Below are positions 13,401 to 25,230 of a DNA stretch of 64,000 bases, piece after piece. Position 1 is the stretch's first letter; every line of letters starts with the position of its first letter. Source of the DNA: Gnetum montanum. Its lineage: Eukaryota; Streptophyta; Gnetopsida; Gnetales; Gnetaceae. Location of the stretch: positions 315,861 through 379,860 of the forward strand of contig MNCI01021506.1 of the NCBI GenBank assembly GCA_015680685.1, given 5' to 3'. The notes beneath the pieces were generated by a model. It was not told where the DNA came from, ran no database searches, and saw only the letters and a program-made list of their open reading frames with translations. Both the position numbers and the translations under genes were made by a program.

Positions 13401-16400
13401 CGGTCTCATCTTTATCTCACCCATTAATACCCTTATATAACTATACTACCCTGATTCTTTGTGAACAGATCATAAGAATGTATAGGCTTGTTAAGGACTT
13501 TAGACTATCGACTCATGCAGTACCTCTTCTCTTTGAAGCAGAGGCTTAAAGCTAGATGCCTATAGCGTAAGATTGGTCCTTGTTGCGATATGCCCCACGT
13601 GTGTATGCGTGCCCAGGGTCATTATGAGAGCGTATTATGAATGTGTACTCACTACACTACTAACTAATAACTAACAGGTGACATACATCACTTTTCCTAT
13701 GCTTGTAAGTGCAGTGAACACTAAGCCATAAACCATAATCCATCATGAGTTCAGCCTCCTTTCCTTCCTGACTTGGGACTTAAGGGTGGTGCCATACAAT
13801 GCTTTTCAAAGACAACACCATAACAATGCAGATGACCTACTATTTGCAGCCTTAGCTAAACATCTCCATTACGCTCCTAACTATCCATCCCTACAAATCC
13901 TTGTTCGAATACCATTACATGTCATTTCAGCGTCATTTGATCTTGCAAAACACTAGTTCCCAACTCATCACAGATCCACATATTAATTACAACACAACAC
14001 TGTAGGATGGATAGTTACATTCCCCTTCTCAACACCCTACTTACAGGTCATGCTTGAGCTCAAAAAGTTCATAACAACTGAACGTTTGATGTAAAAGATT
14101 CTTAAATAAGAAAAAAAATTCAAATAATCCTACTAGTTCCAAAGAATCAAATGAGAAGCCTGTGAAATGTGCCATAAACAAAACTGTTCAACCTTATTTG
14201 GGTATCAAACCAAAAAAATGAACTATAAGAAATGTATTCAATAATTAATAATTAGGTAGTTTGAACGTATCTTTAGATATATTTATCATCATATGAATGG
14301 TGGCATATTAAATAATTGATTTAAGTATTCCATTTTCATCTTTAAAATCCTCTTAGATATGTTTGACCACACTAGTTCTTGAATTTCGATAACAAAATTT
14401 ATCCATAACTCAGAATTACTCACTAGAATCAAAGCTATAATGTGGGACTTCTATGTCAAGGCTATTGCCACTAGGCTAACAACTCGGTATCACATATGGA
14501 ACTTCCAATTTTTATTTTAAATTCATCTAACAAAAATTATTTCTAAATATTTTATATTTTTCCCATGCAACTTTGATCAATCATGGTTCCTTAAACTATA
14601 AATGCACATAGAATTGTAAGTTATACAATAATTTGGAATAAATATTTACAAATCTTCCATGGTCAAATATTTTTTTCTTGTAACTGCTCATTAATGCATA
14701 GAAAACCTTCCAAGAATTTGCAACCCTTTACAATATGCATTGATTCCAAGAGTATTTATGAGAGTAATCCAATTTTAAAGATCTACTTGTATCCAGAAAT
14801 TTAATTTATCATATGCATTGATTCCATTTGTATTTATCAAAGTAATCCAATCTTAAATATTTACCTGTATTCACAATTTTAATGTCTGTTATTTAGCAGA
14901 AAACCATAATTGCTATTATTGATCAATATACCGAACTTTTTATTTCAACATTCACCTTCGTCCTTCAATGCTTGCAAAATCTCTAATAATTGATGAATTT
15001 TTTGCAGCTCTTTATAAGTATTTGGCACAACTGGCACATAGATTATCAACGGCGTGGTGCTTGCCTGTAAGAGATGTAACAGGTCTTGCATCATACAGGC
15101 CACAAATTACATTACTCATACACAAAACGTATATCCCAAAATCAAACATTCAGTCAAATATTTACATGGGTAACAGGCTTTACTCCAATTGAAGAGATGA
15201 TTTTTCTCTATAAGATTCCTCCAAAGAAAACTGCACTCATTTTCTACTATTTTTTATCCACTATGGAGGCTTTGAGCTATGACAAATTAGTATCACCATT
15301 TATTTATAATGCTAATAATATTTCATAGTGCTCGCTCTTTACCAATGAAAACATTATCTTTTTTCTATTTTTTTTTAATTAAATGATTCAACTCTCCAAC
15401 TTCCTAAATAATTTGCCTAAGGCAATGGTCATCAACAGTCAAATCAATTACATGACTGAACATGACATACAAGAAAATTTTAAAATATATCTATATAAAG
15501 AAACTTTAAAATATATGTACTAAGTTACCAACCGAATGACAATAAACAAATACGAACAAGTGTCAAAAACTTTAAATTAACTCATCTGTATGTCAATTCA
15601 CTAATTTGTTTATCCTTTATTCTTTTTTAGGCCCTGGCACTCCAGTTTGTTGTCTTAGCATGGTGCAATGTGCTCGTCGCAGAAGGAGCAATGCTTAGTT
15701 AGCTTTGCTTTCAAATGAGTTGTATACAGCTCTAGAAGATACTGCTTTTTCTTGGTAAGTTGTTCCATCTCATCAAATGCAAGGCCATGCTTAGATCGTC
15801 TGGGTTTTCATCCAAAGGGCACAGGTAGCCTCGGTTGATGTTTTCACTTAAAACAGATGCACTCTTGTTGATTTTTCAGAGTGAGGAGGCATTGCAATGT
15901 ATGCTTACACGGGGACTCTGGCTCTTTGAAATGCACAGATTGGCACTAATGTAGTTGGAACCAAGGATTTTGTCCAACAAATGAACTTCTAAGCAAACCC
16001 CAGTCTAGATCGAGCTCCTAGGTTACCTGCAATCTCTAGGATCAAACTAGTTTGAACGCTATTATAATAAAATTCTGGATTCTGGGCTTGCAACCTGTCA
16101 ATCCTAGTTGTTCTAGCTGAGATTTGCCTGTAGATGGATTGTTTGAAAATGTCTCCATACCAACTGTGGTAAGCTACAAATTCCCATTCAAATTGAGAAC
16201 CTGCAACTTCCATTTGAGTTATGTAGCAGATATTTGGCCTATTTTTGAAGACCTGCAGAGTGCTCTAGTTTAAACCATTCCTAAATTGCAACTGGTGTAA
16301 TTGTTCTTTTTGGAGCTATCCTGGCTGCTGGGGTAAGCAACCCTTGTCATGCAATGGCACACTCCACTCTAATATGGCAGATAACAGTGCCACATCCACA

Positions 16401-19400
16401 TCATTGTTGTTTGGCAACACCTTGGCTGCTACTCCGATGACAGTAGCAAACCCTATAGCAGCAGCTAGGACCTCTACTATGAAGCTGAAGCAGAGTGCCA
16501 AGGTAGAGAGGAAAAAAGACAGGAGGCTCCTAAAGTAACTTTTGCGTTTTGCCTAGCCTGCCAAAGGAAGTGACGGTTGTGGAAGATGCAACATTGGACC
16601 CTGAGCCTCTGTCGCCCTTTCAATGGGAGGTTGGATCATCTAGTTTGCAGATGTACCTTGTGATAAGCCAAAAGTCGTGGTTGAAGCCCTCAAACAACTC
16701 TCCTTTGACCCTAGAATTCCATAGGAACTGTACATGCCGGCACTCAGATGACACAATACAGTGAAGTAGATTCCAATTACATTTAAAGATGTCGCATGTG
16801 GAACAGGGTGTGTCGATTCCTCAATGGCAGGTGTCTCCAGTGCAGACCGTGCATAGAAAGACCCAAAGCTCGCACCAAATGCAAATAGTATATTTGAATA
16901 GTAAGGGTCTAGGATCCTTACATAACAAACGGAATATTGGAAGAGTTCAAATGGAGTCACAAGGTGGATGTCATTTGCCTGTAGGACCCTAAGCTTTGTG
17001 CGGACCAATTGGACTCTTGGAAGGTTGAAACTTCTTTGCAGTGTTGTGCTTGGTTACCAAGGGTAGCAATTTAGCAGTGCAAATCAAAAACTCTCTAGTG
17101 CCATGTCTGGATAATGATTCTTAATGGCACTTGTTCATTGAAATTGGTGGAATCAGAACCACTAACATGTAATGCCTTAGAATATTCAATACTGCTGTGA
17201 AGCTTGATCCCAAACTCAGGGTAGTAAGAATTGGATTATGATTCATGATTTTAATCAATCTCTATCTCCCATGGAGAAGTCTGAAAACTGGATTTTAATG
17301 GCCACTGAGCACCTTCATAGTTTGGTTCAGGACTGTAGCCTGGTTGACTTACACCTTAGAGGAGATTGCTTCAATTGAAGCATTTGGAGAAGCAGGGGAT
17401 TCAGGATGGCATTATCTCCTGGTGCAAACCCATTAAGTTGCTGTGCAGTAATTGTGTGGTTTCATGCAATGAACAGTTGCTGATGTGTTGGACATCAAAA
17501 AGTCAAAGTGGCACAGTAGCACATCAAAACATCAAAGTGGTGCAGTTGCAAACCTGTGCATTTCTGGACAGTACATTTTGTCCTTCAGAGAAGATATGAA
17601 AATTTACTGGATAGGGTGGTAAAGAGTTTTCAACCATTTTTTATTCCTCATCGCACTCACAGATTTGCCCTTGTGCAGAAGTAGCATTGTGCAATTTTTG
17701 CAACCAAAAAATTGCATAGCAAAGCCATCGAACTACAATCAACAGGGCTCTAATTTTGGTTGGTTTGGCGAAGCAAGGGTGGAGGCTATGATCTCTTGTA
17801 TGAGTTTTATCAGACCATCACCCCACCAAAATGCAAAATCATGTTCATGATTTGCATAACAGGTATGACATTGTGCATGTATGATCACTAAAGGATAGAG
17901 CGTCACAATTATGGCATTTTCACACTGGTCATGATCTGGGATGTTCAGTTGAGGATTACTGTTTACAAGTTATTGTGTTTTTAAGGATTTTCCCCTCACT
18001 GCTATTATTGGGGCATTGTTGTGTCTTTCGTGTTATGGTATCATGTTTGTTGTGCCGCTGGCGACCCCAATTTTTTGTAATCTGGAGTATTCTCATTACT
18101 TCTTTTTGGGGTTCTGCCTTAAATATATTCTGATCCTTTTTTAGCCAAACATCCCCAAAAAAAAATCATCATCATGATATTTAGGAATAGATTTTATGTT
18201 AAAATATATTAAGATAAAATTATAACATTAAAAAAAAAGATTACCTGCACAATAAGAGACGTCAAAGGAAGTGGAGGAGATGCAGTCGCTGCAGCAAGAG
18301 CAAAAGCTTCAGCCATCCGTTTTAGTTCAATTAGCCTTAATTTCTCCTCAACATCTTTAGAGCATATCTGTGAAACCATGTGTTCAAAATTTAAATGGAA
18401 GAAGATCATTTGAAACACCCTTAAGTCGTTAAATTGGATTTAAACCCAAAATTCCATACATATGGCAAATGCGCAGGTTCCCTTTCAACATAGCTAGACA
18501 TATTAAGCATTTGTAATAGCTTCATATATAGTTGCCAAAAAATTGTGTTTCCTGTGACCTAGCTGGTTGGTAAGCTTTGTAACACTTATGAATGAAAGGT
18601 CATTAGTGCAACCATATGGGAAAGGATTAGATCATCTATGAGCAATCAGCTGACATAAGCAACTTGCATGTGGTCCTAAAAAGCTCTCAATTCTCACATT
18701 TCCTACCCATACAAATGGAGGAGAAACACTATTTTATTAAAGAGAAAAGGTAGAAGTCAGTGTACCTGAACAATAAGCATGACTTCTGCAATAACATTTT
18801 GATGAATGTTTGACTCTTCAAAATGACTCAAACTGCGTCCTTCCCGAACCTGAGAATAGATCATAGCCACGTTAATACTGCTATCATACCAAAGCTGCAA
18901 GATGTCAAAACATGCAAATGTCATAGTATCACCTATGAAGAGCAAATTAGTTTAAATATGAAATAAAACCGCGATAGCTTCAGCAGGTGGTTAAAGGTGT
19001 GACTTTGCAAAGTATAGCTCACAAGTTGAATTCACTTAGGTGATGATTAGCAATTCTGTATACCTTGGGGTACTTAAGATCTTGAATTTCTTTGATTCTT
19101 AAAATATATATAAGTCCAAAAACTTGATTGCATGTATCAATTAATAAGTCTAGATTTTCATCTATTAATAAAATGCCAGGTTTGTTCCTCTTTGGTCAGG
19201 AAAAACAATATAATACACAACTGAATATTTAAAAACATCACTTGGGAATGCAATCCCAAGCAATTATTTGAAGTAGAACAAACAAACAAAACCAATAGTT
19301 CTAAAACTCAATTAGGAAACCAATCCCGCTTTCCCACATTCCCAACACAATCGCTTCAACAATGAAAGTCAAAGGGCCTTTATTTTTTCTTTTGGCGATA

Positions 19401-22400
19401 AAATGAAACCTCATTGCATGCCAATGCCATAATTTGTAAGGTAGTTAAGGATGGGACTTTGCACTGCATGGATTTGCAATATCCAATCATTGAGGGTCTA
19501 TGGTATCTTGAGTGCATTCATTCATTCATCATCCTTGCCTTGCCCCAACAATATGGAGTCAGCTACACTATGGTAAATTTAAATTTATTCATATCATCTT
19601 CAATGGTTCCTTCCCATGCCTTTTGAAGTCTTCATCTTAGCAACTTTCCGCAACTGTGATCTAGCAACCTTTATTGAGAGGTTCAATATCTGGTTCTTAG
19701 ACATGACCAAACCATCTAAAACAACATTCTTGTAGCTTATCCTGAGGTCATTATGTTCTTTCAATTCATGTATCCAATAAGTTGATTACATGTGTCCCAC
19801 AAAGCCTAACAAAATTTATAAAACCAAAAACTTACAGTTAATAATCGCCAAAATCCTTTATTTTGATACTTGTCCCACAGTGACAATTCAGATGAACGAA
19901 TAAAATTTTGTAATATCATTGCATATTGACAGGCAATGCTTGAAACATTGGGGCAATCTGAAGGTTCTTCAACTGCTGTTACACCTTCTCTGTAATTTGA
20001 AGATACAGCGGTAAACAAAGTGCTTTTCCAGGAATGGTCAAATACCTTGAAAATAATTAACATACATAACACCACGAACCTGAAGTTTCCTAGCAGAAAA
20101 CCCACAACTCTTTCTCCAGTTCCAGAAAGGCCAATTGTAAATTCACATTTGTTGCGGTAACCATTAACAAGAGGAGACCTCACTATACCTTCAAGGTTGC
20201 ATGCAATATCACCTGCCCATTTACAATTATCAGAATACAACAATTGCATTCCTTATAACTGAAGTTGAAAACAATAGCATGAGTGCATAGTATCTCAAAC
20301 TCCACTGTTATTTTGTAGCACCTCAATTGAAAAGACTCTAATCCAGTAAAGTTAACAAATAGGAACACTGACTTGTGCCCCAGTGTCAACAACTAATTGT
20401 ATTATTATTTCTCATAGCATCTACTACCTTGATTTCTTGCAGAGTGAATCCACTGAGGAAGAAGTGATGCAGTTGGGCATGCCTTCCTTGCATTTCGAGT
20501 CTTCGTGAAAGAAACAAAAAGAAACAAAAGACAAATCAGAATTAGTTCAAAATACCAATATATTCTTGAATGCAACTGGAATTTAACAATCTTCATGACA
20601 CAGCAAAGGCATGTTGATACTGAACCAAAAGTTAGAGTGAACTTACAAGCTTTTTAAGAAGTTGTGCAAGAGAATTTTTCTTCTTTTGTAACTGTTCTTC
20701 ATAAGGCATGTCAGCAAGTGGAGTAACAGCATCACGGGCCTTCCTCTGCTTTACAACAGATTTACTCTCAGCAGATTCCTTGTTTTCAATTTGCTCAGGA
20801 ACATCCGTTATCGCAGTATCAGTTAAAGATTGTTTCCCATCATTATTCTCAGATTTTTCTACATCTGCACTCTTCAACCCCAGATTGTCTCTACCTCCAC
20901 TCATTAATTTGTGCTTCTCCCATGAACGTGGCTGAACATTTGCTAGTTTTATGCTCTTTTTATTTACCACGTGTCCATTCAATTTCTGTGATTAAGTCAC
21001 TTAACAGATCAGGTGTCATGCATACAACCATCCTCAATGATTATTTACCTATAACATGAAGTATGAATTTATAGTTACTTGTCTATACCTCAGTAGCTGA
21101 TGTAACATCCTCTGCACATGAGAATTCAATGAAGCCCACACAACTCAATTTGTTCTTCTTAGCACTAACATAGGAAATTTTCTGCAACAAAAAGAGAACT
21201 CAAAAAATTGACTTGGTGTCCAAAGAAAATTATTCAAAGACACAATGATTATAAATTACCAAACAACTATGCAATTTCTCTCTAGTCCCATCACCCTGAA
21301 GATTAAACCTAGCCTACCTTGACATATCAGTTTAGATATTACTAGTTGATAATATGATGGTAATTTATTTTGATCATTTTATTAACTATTTTTTCAACAT
21401 TTAATCTTGTGTTTTGTTGACAGCTTTTTTTTGAATAATTTGATTTGTGTTTCAACTTTTTCCATGCAGTAGGAATGAAAGCTGCTTCCTTCAGCAGAAG
21501 CATGCGCAAATCTGGATGTAGTAGACACCTTTAGAAATCAACCAAGAAGACCATCTAAAAAGAAGTCAACATACAGAAGGCCCAAACAAGGTACCAGCAG
21601 ATTCCAAAGAAATAGGCAGAGAAGGTCTTATCCAGTCAGGCCTAAAACGTTTCATCCCAACAAATATATGAGAAGAAGAAGAGGAACAACTACCAATGAA
21701 AGATCGGTATGTTGTTACAATTGTAAAGAACAAGGGCATTACACTTATGAATGTCCAAGAAAAATAAAAAAACCCCTGCCAAAGTAAAAGCTTTCTTTCA
21801 AGAATATGCAGAAGAATGGGAACCGATTGAGAGTCAAGAGCAGTTAGAAGAATGTCTACAAAATAATGAGAAGGTGTATAGGCTGCAATTTGGTGACACA
21901 GACTCAGAAACTTCAGAGGAGGAAGAATCATTTAACATGTTCATGGCCAAAGGAGGATGGATAAGTAACGAAGAAGAAGAAGAAGAAGATTGGAATTCAG
22001 AAGAATTAGCAGAGCTGGAAAGATTTCTACAACAAACTGCAGATGAAGAAGAAGATGAAGAGTTCTCATCTGCCAGTACAGCTCATAGTTTTACTAACCC
22101 GTTTGCCATGCAGGTATCAGACACGCCAGGACCCAGTGGTTTCCAGGGAGATGATGAAGACGAGAAAACATCCACCTTCTGCTCTGAGATGTAATCCATA
22201 TCATTGGCAATGGATTTACCCAAATAATTCCAGAAGCTATTTTGAATGTCAAATATTATAGCTAAGAAGAAACCACAAAAAATAAAATAGAATAAATATG
22301 TGACCATAAAGCAAGGACTCCTGACCAAAAAATGAAATTAAGGATAATGACTAACAAATTATAGAATCATTTAGAAGGGAGCCATGGTATGCCACTTCGT

Positions 22401-24395
22401 TCTTAAGTCAAAAGACATAGGTTCAAGCCTGGGTACAACAACTCAACAAGAGGTTAGGCTTTCTCCCATCTACCTTTCAGAACCCCACTTAGTAAGATAA
22501 GCATTGAGCCACTGGATGATGATGCCTTTTTTTAAGGACCATTTAGAAGCAATCCTTGAATGCTTCACCTTCAGCACATAAATACTCCAAATTCTAAAAC
22601 AACTATTAAAGTTCCAACTGTAAGCATTAAACCATCTATACAACAGAATATGGATATTATACCTCTACAAAGATTTTACAAACTGCAATAATTATATTAT
22701 GTTTTGAATAGTTATCATATTGAACTGGAATTTTTACAATTTTTTGTGATTATTATATGGAAATAACGTAAAACATAACGGATTAGTGACTACAGATTCA
22801 TATAGAACTTTCGATGTTATAAATACATTTAAAATCATTTGTACAAATCTCATAAATGTGTCATGTAAAATTGCTGCATTTTTATGGTAGAAACTAAATA
22901 TTGTTAAATAGTAGATGAACAAAATACGCACTCTTTGGGATGAAATAATTCAAAGTGACGTTGTCTCAACAAATATTAACCAAAAAGCATGGCAAAACTG
23001 ACATGAAAATATGGTTTTGTCATCTTCATCATATAACTAGTGCCCAGTGTTGCAAGACTCACAGAGTTTCAGTGAGTACTCACAGAGTTCCAGGTTCTTG
23101 GAAAAAAATGGGTCGCTCACAACCCACAAACCAGAGTTAAAATTCTGAACCCACGAGCCAAGTTGAAAGGTGAAAATTTATAAGAGAAAGGATGACCCGA
23201 GTTTTGACCAAGTCTTCCAAGTAACTCACCAAGTACAAGTTCATTCTGGGGAAAACGAGTGACTCGCAGAGTCCGAGTCTCGTAACACTGCTAGTACCAA
23301 CTATTATTCTACTTGCATTCATTTACATCTTGTTAATTACTAAATTCTTATTATCAATGCGGACAAATGTTTGGGATATCAAATTATAGATAAGATATCA
23401 CAAAAGAGGAAATAATTGTGTGGAAATGTCTATTTAGTTTTGTAGACGTTTTCCCATTGAATAATGCCGGGTTCATGTTTTGCATATGTACAAATGAAAA
23501 ACAGATATTTAGTATTTGAGTCCTATGGAGGACATGAGGAGGTGAAAGTTGGCGAATGATGCATCAAATTTCGTCAAGTAACTAAAACGCACCAAATTGA
23601 TCACGAATTGGAACAACGATTATGAAACAAAATGAACTAGAGCTTTACCATTTGTTAATCCTTCTTCGTTGAATTGATCATAAAATAGAAGTATAAAACC
23701 TAATCAAATAAGGCAGATGAAGAGAAAGAAAATAACAAACGTGTCTTTACTGTCGTTTTCGGTAATGAGCTTGAAGTACCGAAAGAAGCAGATGAAAGAA
23801 AGAAAAGCTTTCTCCGGAAACTCAATCAAAAACACAACAGCAACTGCATCCATACACCAGAAAACATCGTACAAATGGATGTCGCAACAGAGAAAGAGGC
23901 CCCTACCAGACGTTCAAGAAGTTCCTTTAAGCGATCATGGTTCCAATTCTTTGGTAGATTAAGAACGCACTTGCGAAGGTGAACGACACCTCCGCCTTGT
24001 GATTCAGCCGCACCTTCATCCTGTGCTACATGCTCCTCTTTCTGCTTCTGATCCTCCTCCTGAGGAGAGGTCATTTTCATGATCTTTTGAGCTCGCTGAG
24101 AGGTTGGATCCCAGGTGTTATCAGGGCGCGGCCTCAGCTCGTGCTCACCATGAGCAAACCTGCACTTATCACCGTGCTTGCAGTCCTTGGTAGGCCTCCG
24201 GAAAAAAGAGCACAAGCTGGTCTTCCACAGCTTGTCGTTGCCATGTTCATCTTCGTTCTTGTTCTCGTTCTCGTTCTCATTCTCCTCCTCGTGCTTTCTC
24301 TTGCCGCAGTGCTGGTCCTTGGCCTCGCCCACCTCGCAAACCTGGGAAACCCCCGATTCCTGATTTTCTTCTGCTTTCGAATCCTCCATTGTCAT
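10477..24395 (-). CDS. CCCH zinc-finger tRNA (uracil-5-)methyltransferase, TrmA/TRMT2A type
   Basis: Fourteen exons: 23907-24395, 21089-21181, 20647-20985, 20428-20500, 20080-20212, 19836-19989, 18766-18849, 18245-18367, 11812-11985, 11581-11715, 11342-11437, 10970-11251, 10818-10861, 10477-10729. They join to 2472 bases (823 residues) with matching phases and GT-AG introns. An acidic Asn/Glu repeat (37-50) precedes a CCCH finger (C62, C72, C78, H82) and an RRM-like segment (about 143-194). The catalytic half has FFQVNT (552-557), the SAM loop DICCGTGTIG (581-590), DPPRCG (716-721), the nucleophile loop YISCNPE with Cys744, and HCEMV with Glu816 near the C-terminus. The family makes m5U54 in the T-loop of tRNA using S-adenosylmethionine. 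It resembles Arabidopsis At2g28450 (from memory). All key residues are present, so it looks functional despite about 11 kb of introns. Confidence 0.93.
14340..14500 (-). mobile_element. tRNA-derived SINE (minus strand)
   Basis: Read on the minus strand, a pol III A box TAGCCTAGTGG (14478 to 14468) fits the TRGYNNARYGG consensus fully. A B-box-like GCTTTGATTCT (14435 to 14425) follows about 43 bases later. The upstream context GAGTTGTTAGCC is tRNA-like. The ends are estimated; no target duplication was resolved. Confidence 0.55.
15650..16265 (-). pseudogene. Unidentified pseudogene fragments inside intron 8
   Basis: The minus strand shows strongly protein-like stretches broken by frameshifts and stops. 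From about 16252 to 15990 runs a segment with QFEWEFVAYHSWYGDIFKQ and LILEIAGNLGARSRLGF. From about 15850 a second segment reads GYLCPLDENPDDL, then in a shifted frame HGLAFDEMEQLTKKKQYLLE and a cysteine pair HCSFCDEH, ending near 15670. I do not recognise the family. It could be a retrocopy or transposon gene, and it is not part of the methyltransferase transcript frame. Confidence 0.45.
16300..18165. other. Insertion-like block with short A run, unassigned
   Basis: A hydrophobic minus-strand stretch (16501-16316, FIVEVLAAAIGFATVIGVAAK) and other short open frames show no recognisable domain. The block ends on the plus strand in a CT-rich segment followed by nine A residues (about 18157-18165) and CAT/ATC repeats, as seen at non-LTR retrotransposon 3' ends. 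The identity is open. Confidence 0.3.
21466..22200 (+). pseudogene. Endogenous pararetrovirus (Caulimoviridae-like) capsid fragment
   Basis: On the plus strand, antisense to the host gene, a Lys/Arg-rich stretch (about 21500-21712) leads into a CCHC zinc knuckle at 21713-21754 with spacing C-x2-C-x4-H-x4-C. A long acidic tail follows (Glu-rich, 21780-22190). The order basic region, knuckle, acidic tail fits the capsid end of plant pararetroviruses. A Ty3/gypsy gag is the alternative. The knuckle and the acidic tail are in different frames, with the shift at an A-rich run near 21760-21777. There are earlier stops too, so the copy is dead. No movement, protease or reverse transcriptase part is visible nearby. 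Confidence 0.55.
22375..22530 (+). mobile_element. tRNA-derived SINE, copy 1 (plus)
   Basis: The B box GGTTCAAGCC is at 22420-22429, and AAGAGGTTAGGCTTTC lies downstream. A second copy on the other strand at 27135-27290 aligns along its length: TTCAAGCYTGGG, AGGTTAGGCTTT, AAGATAAGCATT/GAGATGAGCATT and a GGATGATGAT-type end. The A box is worn here. It lies in intron 1 of the methyltransferase gene. Confidence 0.6.
23045..23290. mobile_element. hAT-type MITE (246 bases)
   Basis: Terminal inverted repeats are CAGTGTTGCAAGACTC and GAGTCTCGTAACACTG (14 of 16 paired). They are flanked by an 8-base target duplication, CTAGTGCC at 23037-23044 and CTAGTACC at 23291-23298 (7 of 8). CAGTG...CACTG ends with 8-base duplications are diagnostic of hAT elements. 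The interior has no ORF and is rich in GAGTC/ACTCA words. Confidence 0.85.
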
Positions 24396-24720
24396 AGATG
24401 GATGACGTATCGCACTCCGCTTCAGCGAACTTCGTTTTAAGTTGCTTGCAGACGTTCCAACACCAGCTGGGGTTAAATGATCCCACTGCAGATTTGTGGT
24501 TTTCCAATTTGTTCTTTCGCCTGGAAAATAAATAGCGTGTGGAAAGTCCCCCGTGTTCTGTGCTTTTGTTGAGATACCGGCCGTGCTTTTGCTCTGCGAT
24601 TCATCCGCGAGCGTTAGAAATAACAGGTTAAACTATGGATCTCCAAAGAATAGTGTGAATTTGCGAGACGTTTTACACGATTTACCCTATTTTGAACGCA
24701 GAAAATTTCCAAAAATTTTA
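24396..24720 (-). promoter_or_regulatory. 5' UTR / promoter region of the tRNA methyltransferase gene
   Basis: This lies upstream of the ATG at 24395. It is GC-richer than the LINE remnant that begins beyond it. No clear TATA box or named element is recognised. Confidence 0.4.
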
Positions 24721-25230
24721 AATGGAATTTTTAAAAAACATAAAATTTATTTTAAATTTCATTATAATGATGGATATAATTTTTCTAACACTATTAGTTT
24801 GGGTATTATTCAATAAAAAAGAGAAGGTGAAATTATCAGTGGTATTTGCTTCCTTAAAGGTGCAGCCTGCTCCTCAAGCCTCTATTCATTTTAAGGCTTT
24901 CGCTTCAAATTCTTTTGTTGATTTTATTAAGAAAAATTGTTATTCATATGCATACTTTTTGTGAAGAACAAGTTGCTTATGGAAAGTTTAGCCAAGCATG
25001 TAAAATAGTATGTCAACATAATGGAGATAATGCCTTAACTCCTTGTGTTAGTCTAATAAAAAAATACTTAACTTTTAATTGTATTAAAAGGTAGTTATGC
25101 ACAATATTATTAGGTAAATTTTGCAATTTTTTAACAAAAGGAAGTGGTTTGTTGAACTTGAGGGTTTCTTACGAAGTTTTTGTAGTAGAAATTTTTGTGA
25201 CAAGGAATGATCTAAAGATAGAAAATACTA

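Larger units (their letters stand above)
11986..18244 (-). other. Intron 8 of the tRNA methyltransferase gene (6.26 kb)
   Basis: The intron is bounded by a GTAATC donor at 18244 and a TATGCAG acceptor at 11986. It holds a SINE (14340-14500), pseudogene fragments (15650-16265) and a block to 18165 ending in a short A run. From 11986 to 14330 I see only AT-rich unique-looking DNA with no coding signal. Confidence 0.85.
21182..23906 (-). other. Intron 1 of the tRNA methyltransferase gene (2.7 kb)
   Basis: The intron is bounded by a GTAGGG donor after CTG at 23907 and a TTGCAG acceptor before exon 2. It carries a pararetrovirus-like fragment (about 21466-22200), a SINE (22375-22530) and a hAT MITE (23045-23290). 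All of these are intronic and spare the coding exons. Confidence 0.85.

Noticed and set aside
13820-13960. Plus-strand peptide with ADDLLFAALAKHLH resembling a reverse transcriptase YADD motif
   Set aside because: Tyr is replaced by Asn and no other reverse transcriptase block lies nearby; probably chance.
16316-17008. Hydrophobic minus-strand frames considered as a DUF1218-type membrane protein
   Set aside because: The order of the hydrophobic segments does not match the family and the similarity was weak.
19376-19800. Plus-strand block in intron 6 with a T-rich start and words recalling plant non-LTR 3' regions
   Set aside because: Family could not be fixed from memory and no copy or boundary is visible in the window.
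22380-22440. True tRNA gene around the B-box-like word
   Set aside because: No cloverleaf or acceptor stem can be drawn; the second copy shows it is a SINE.
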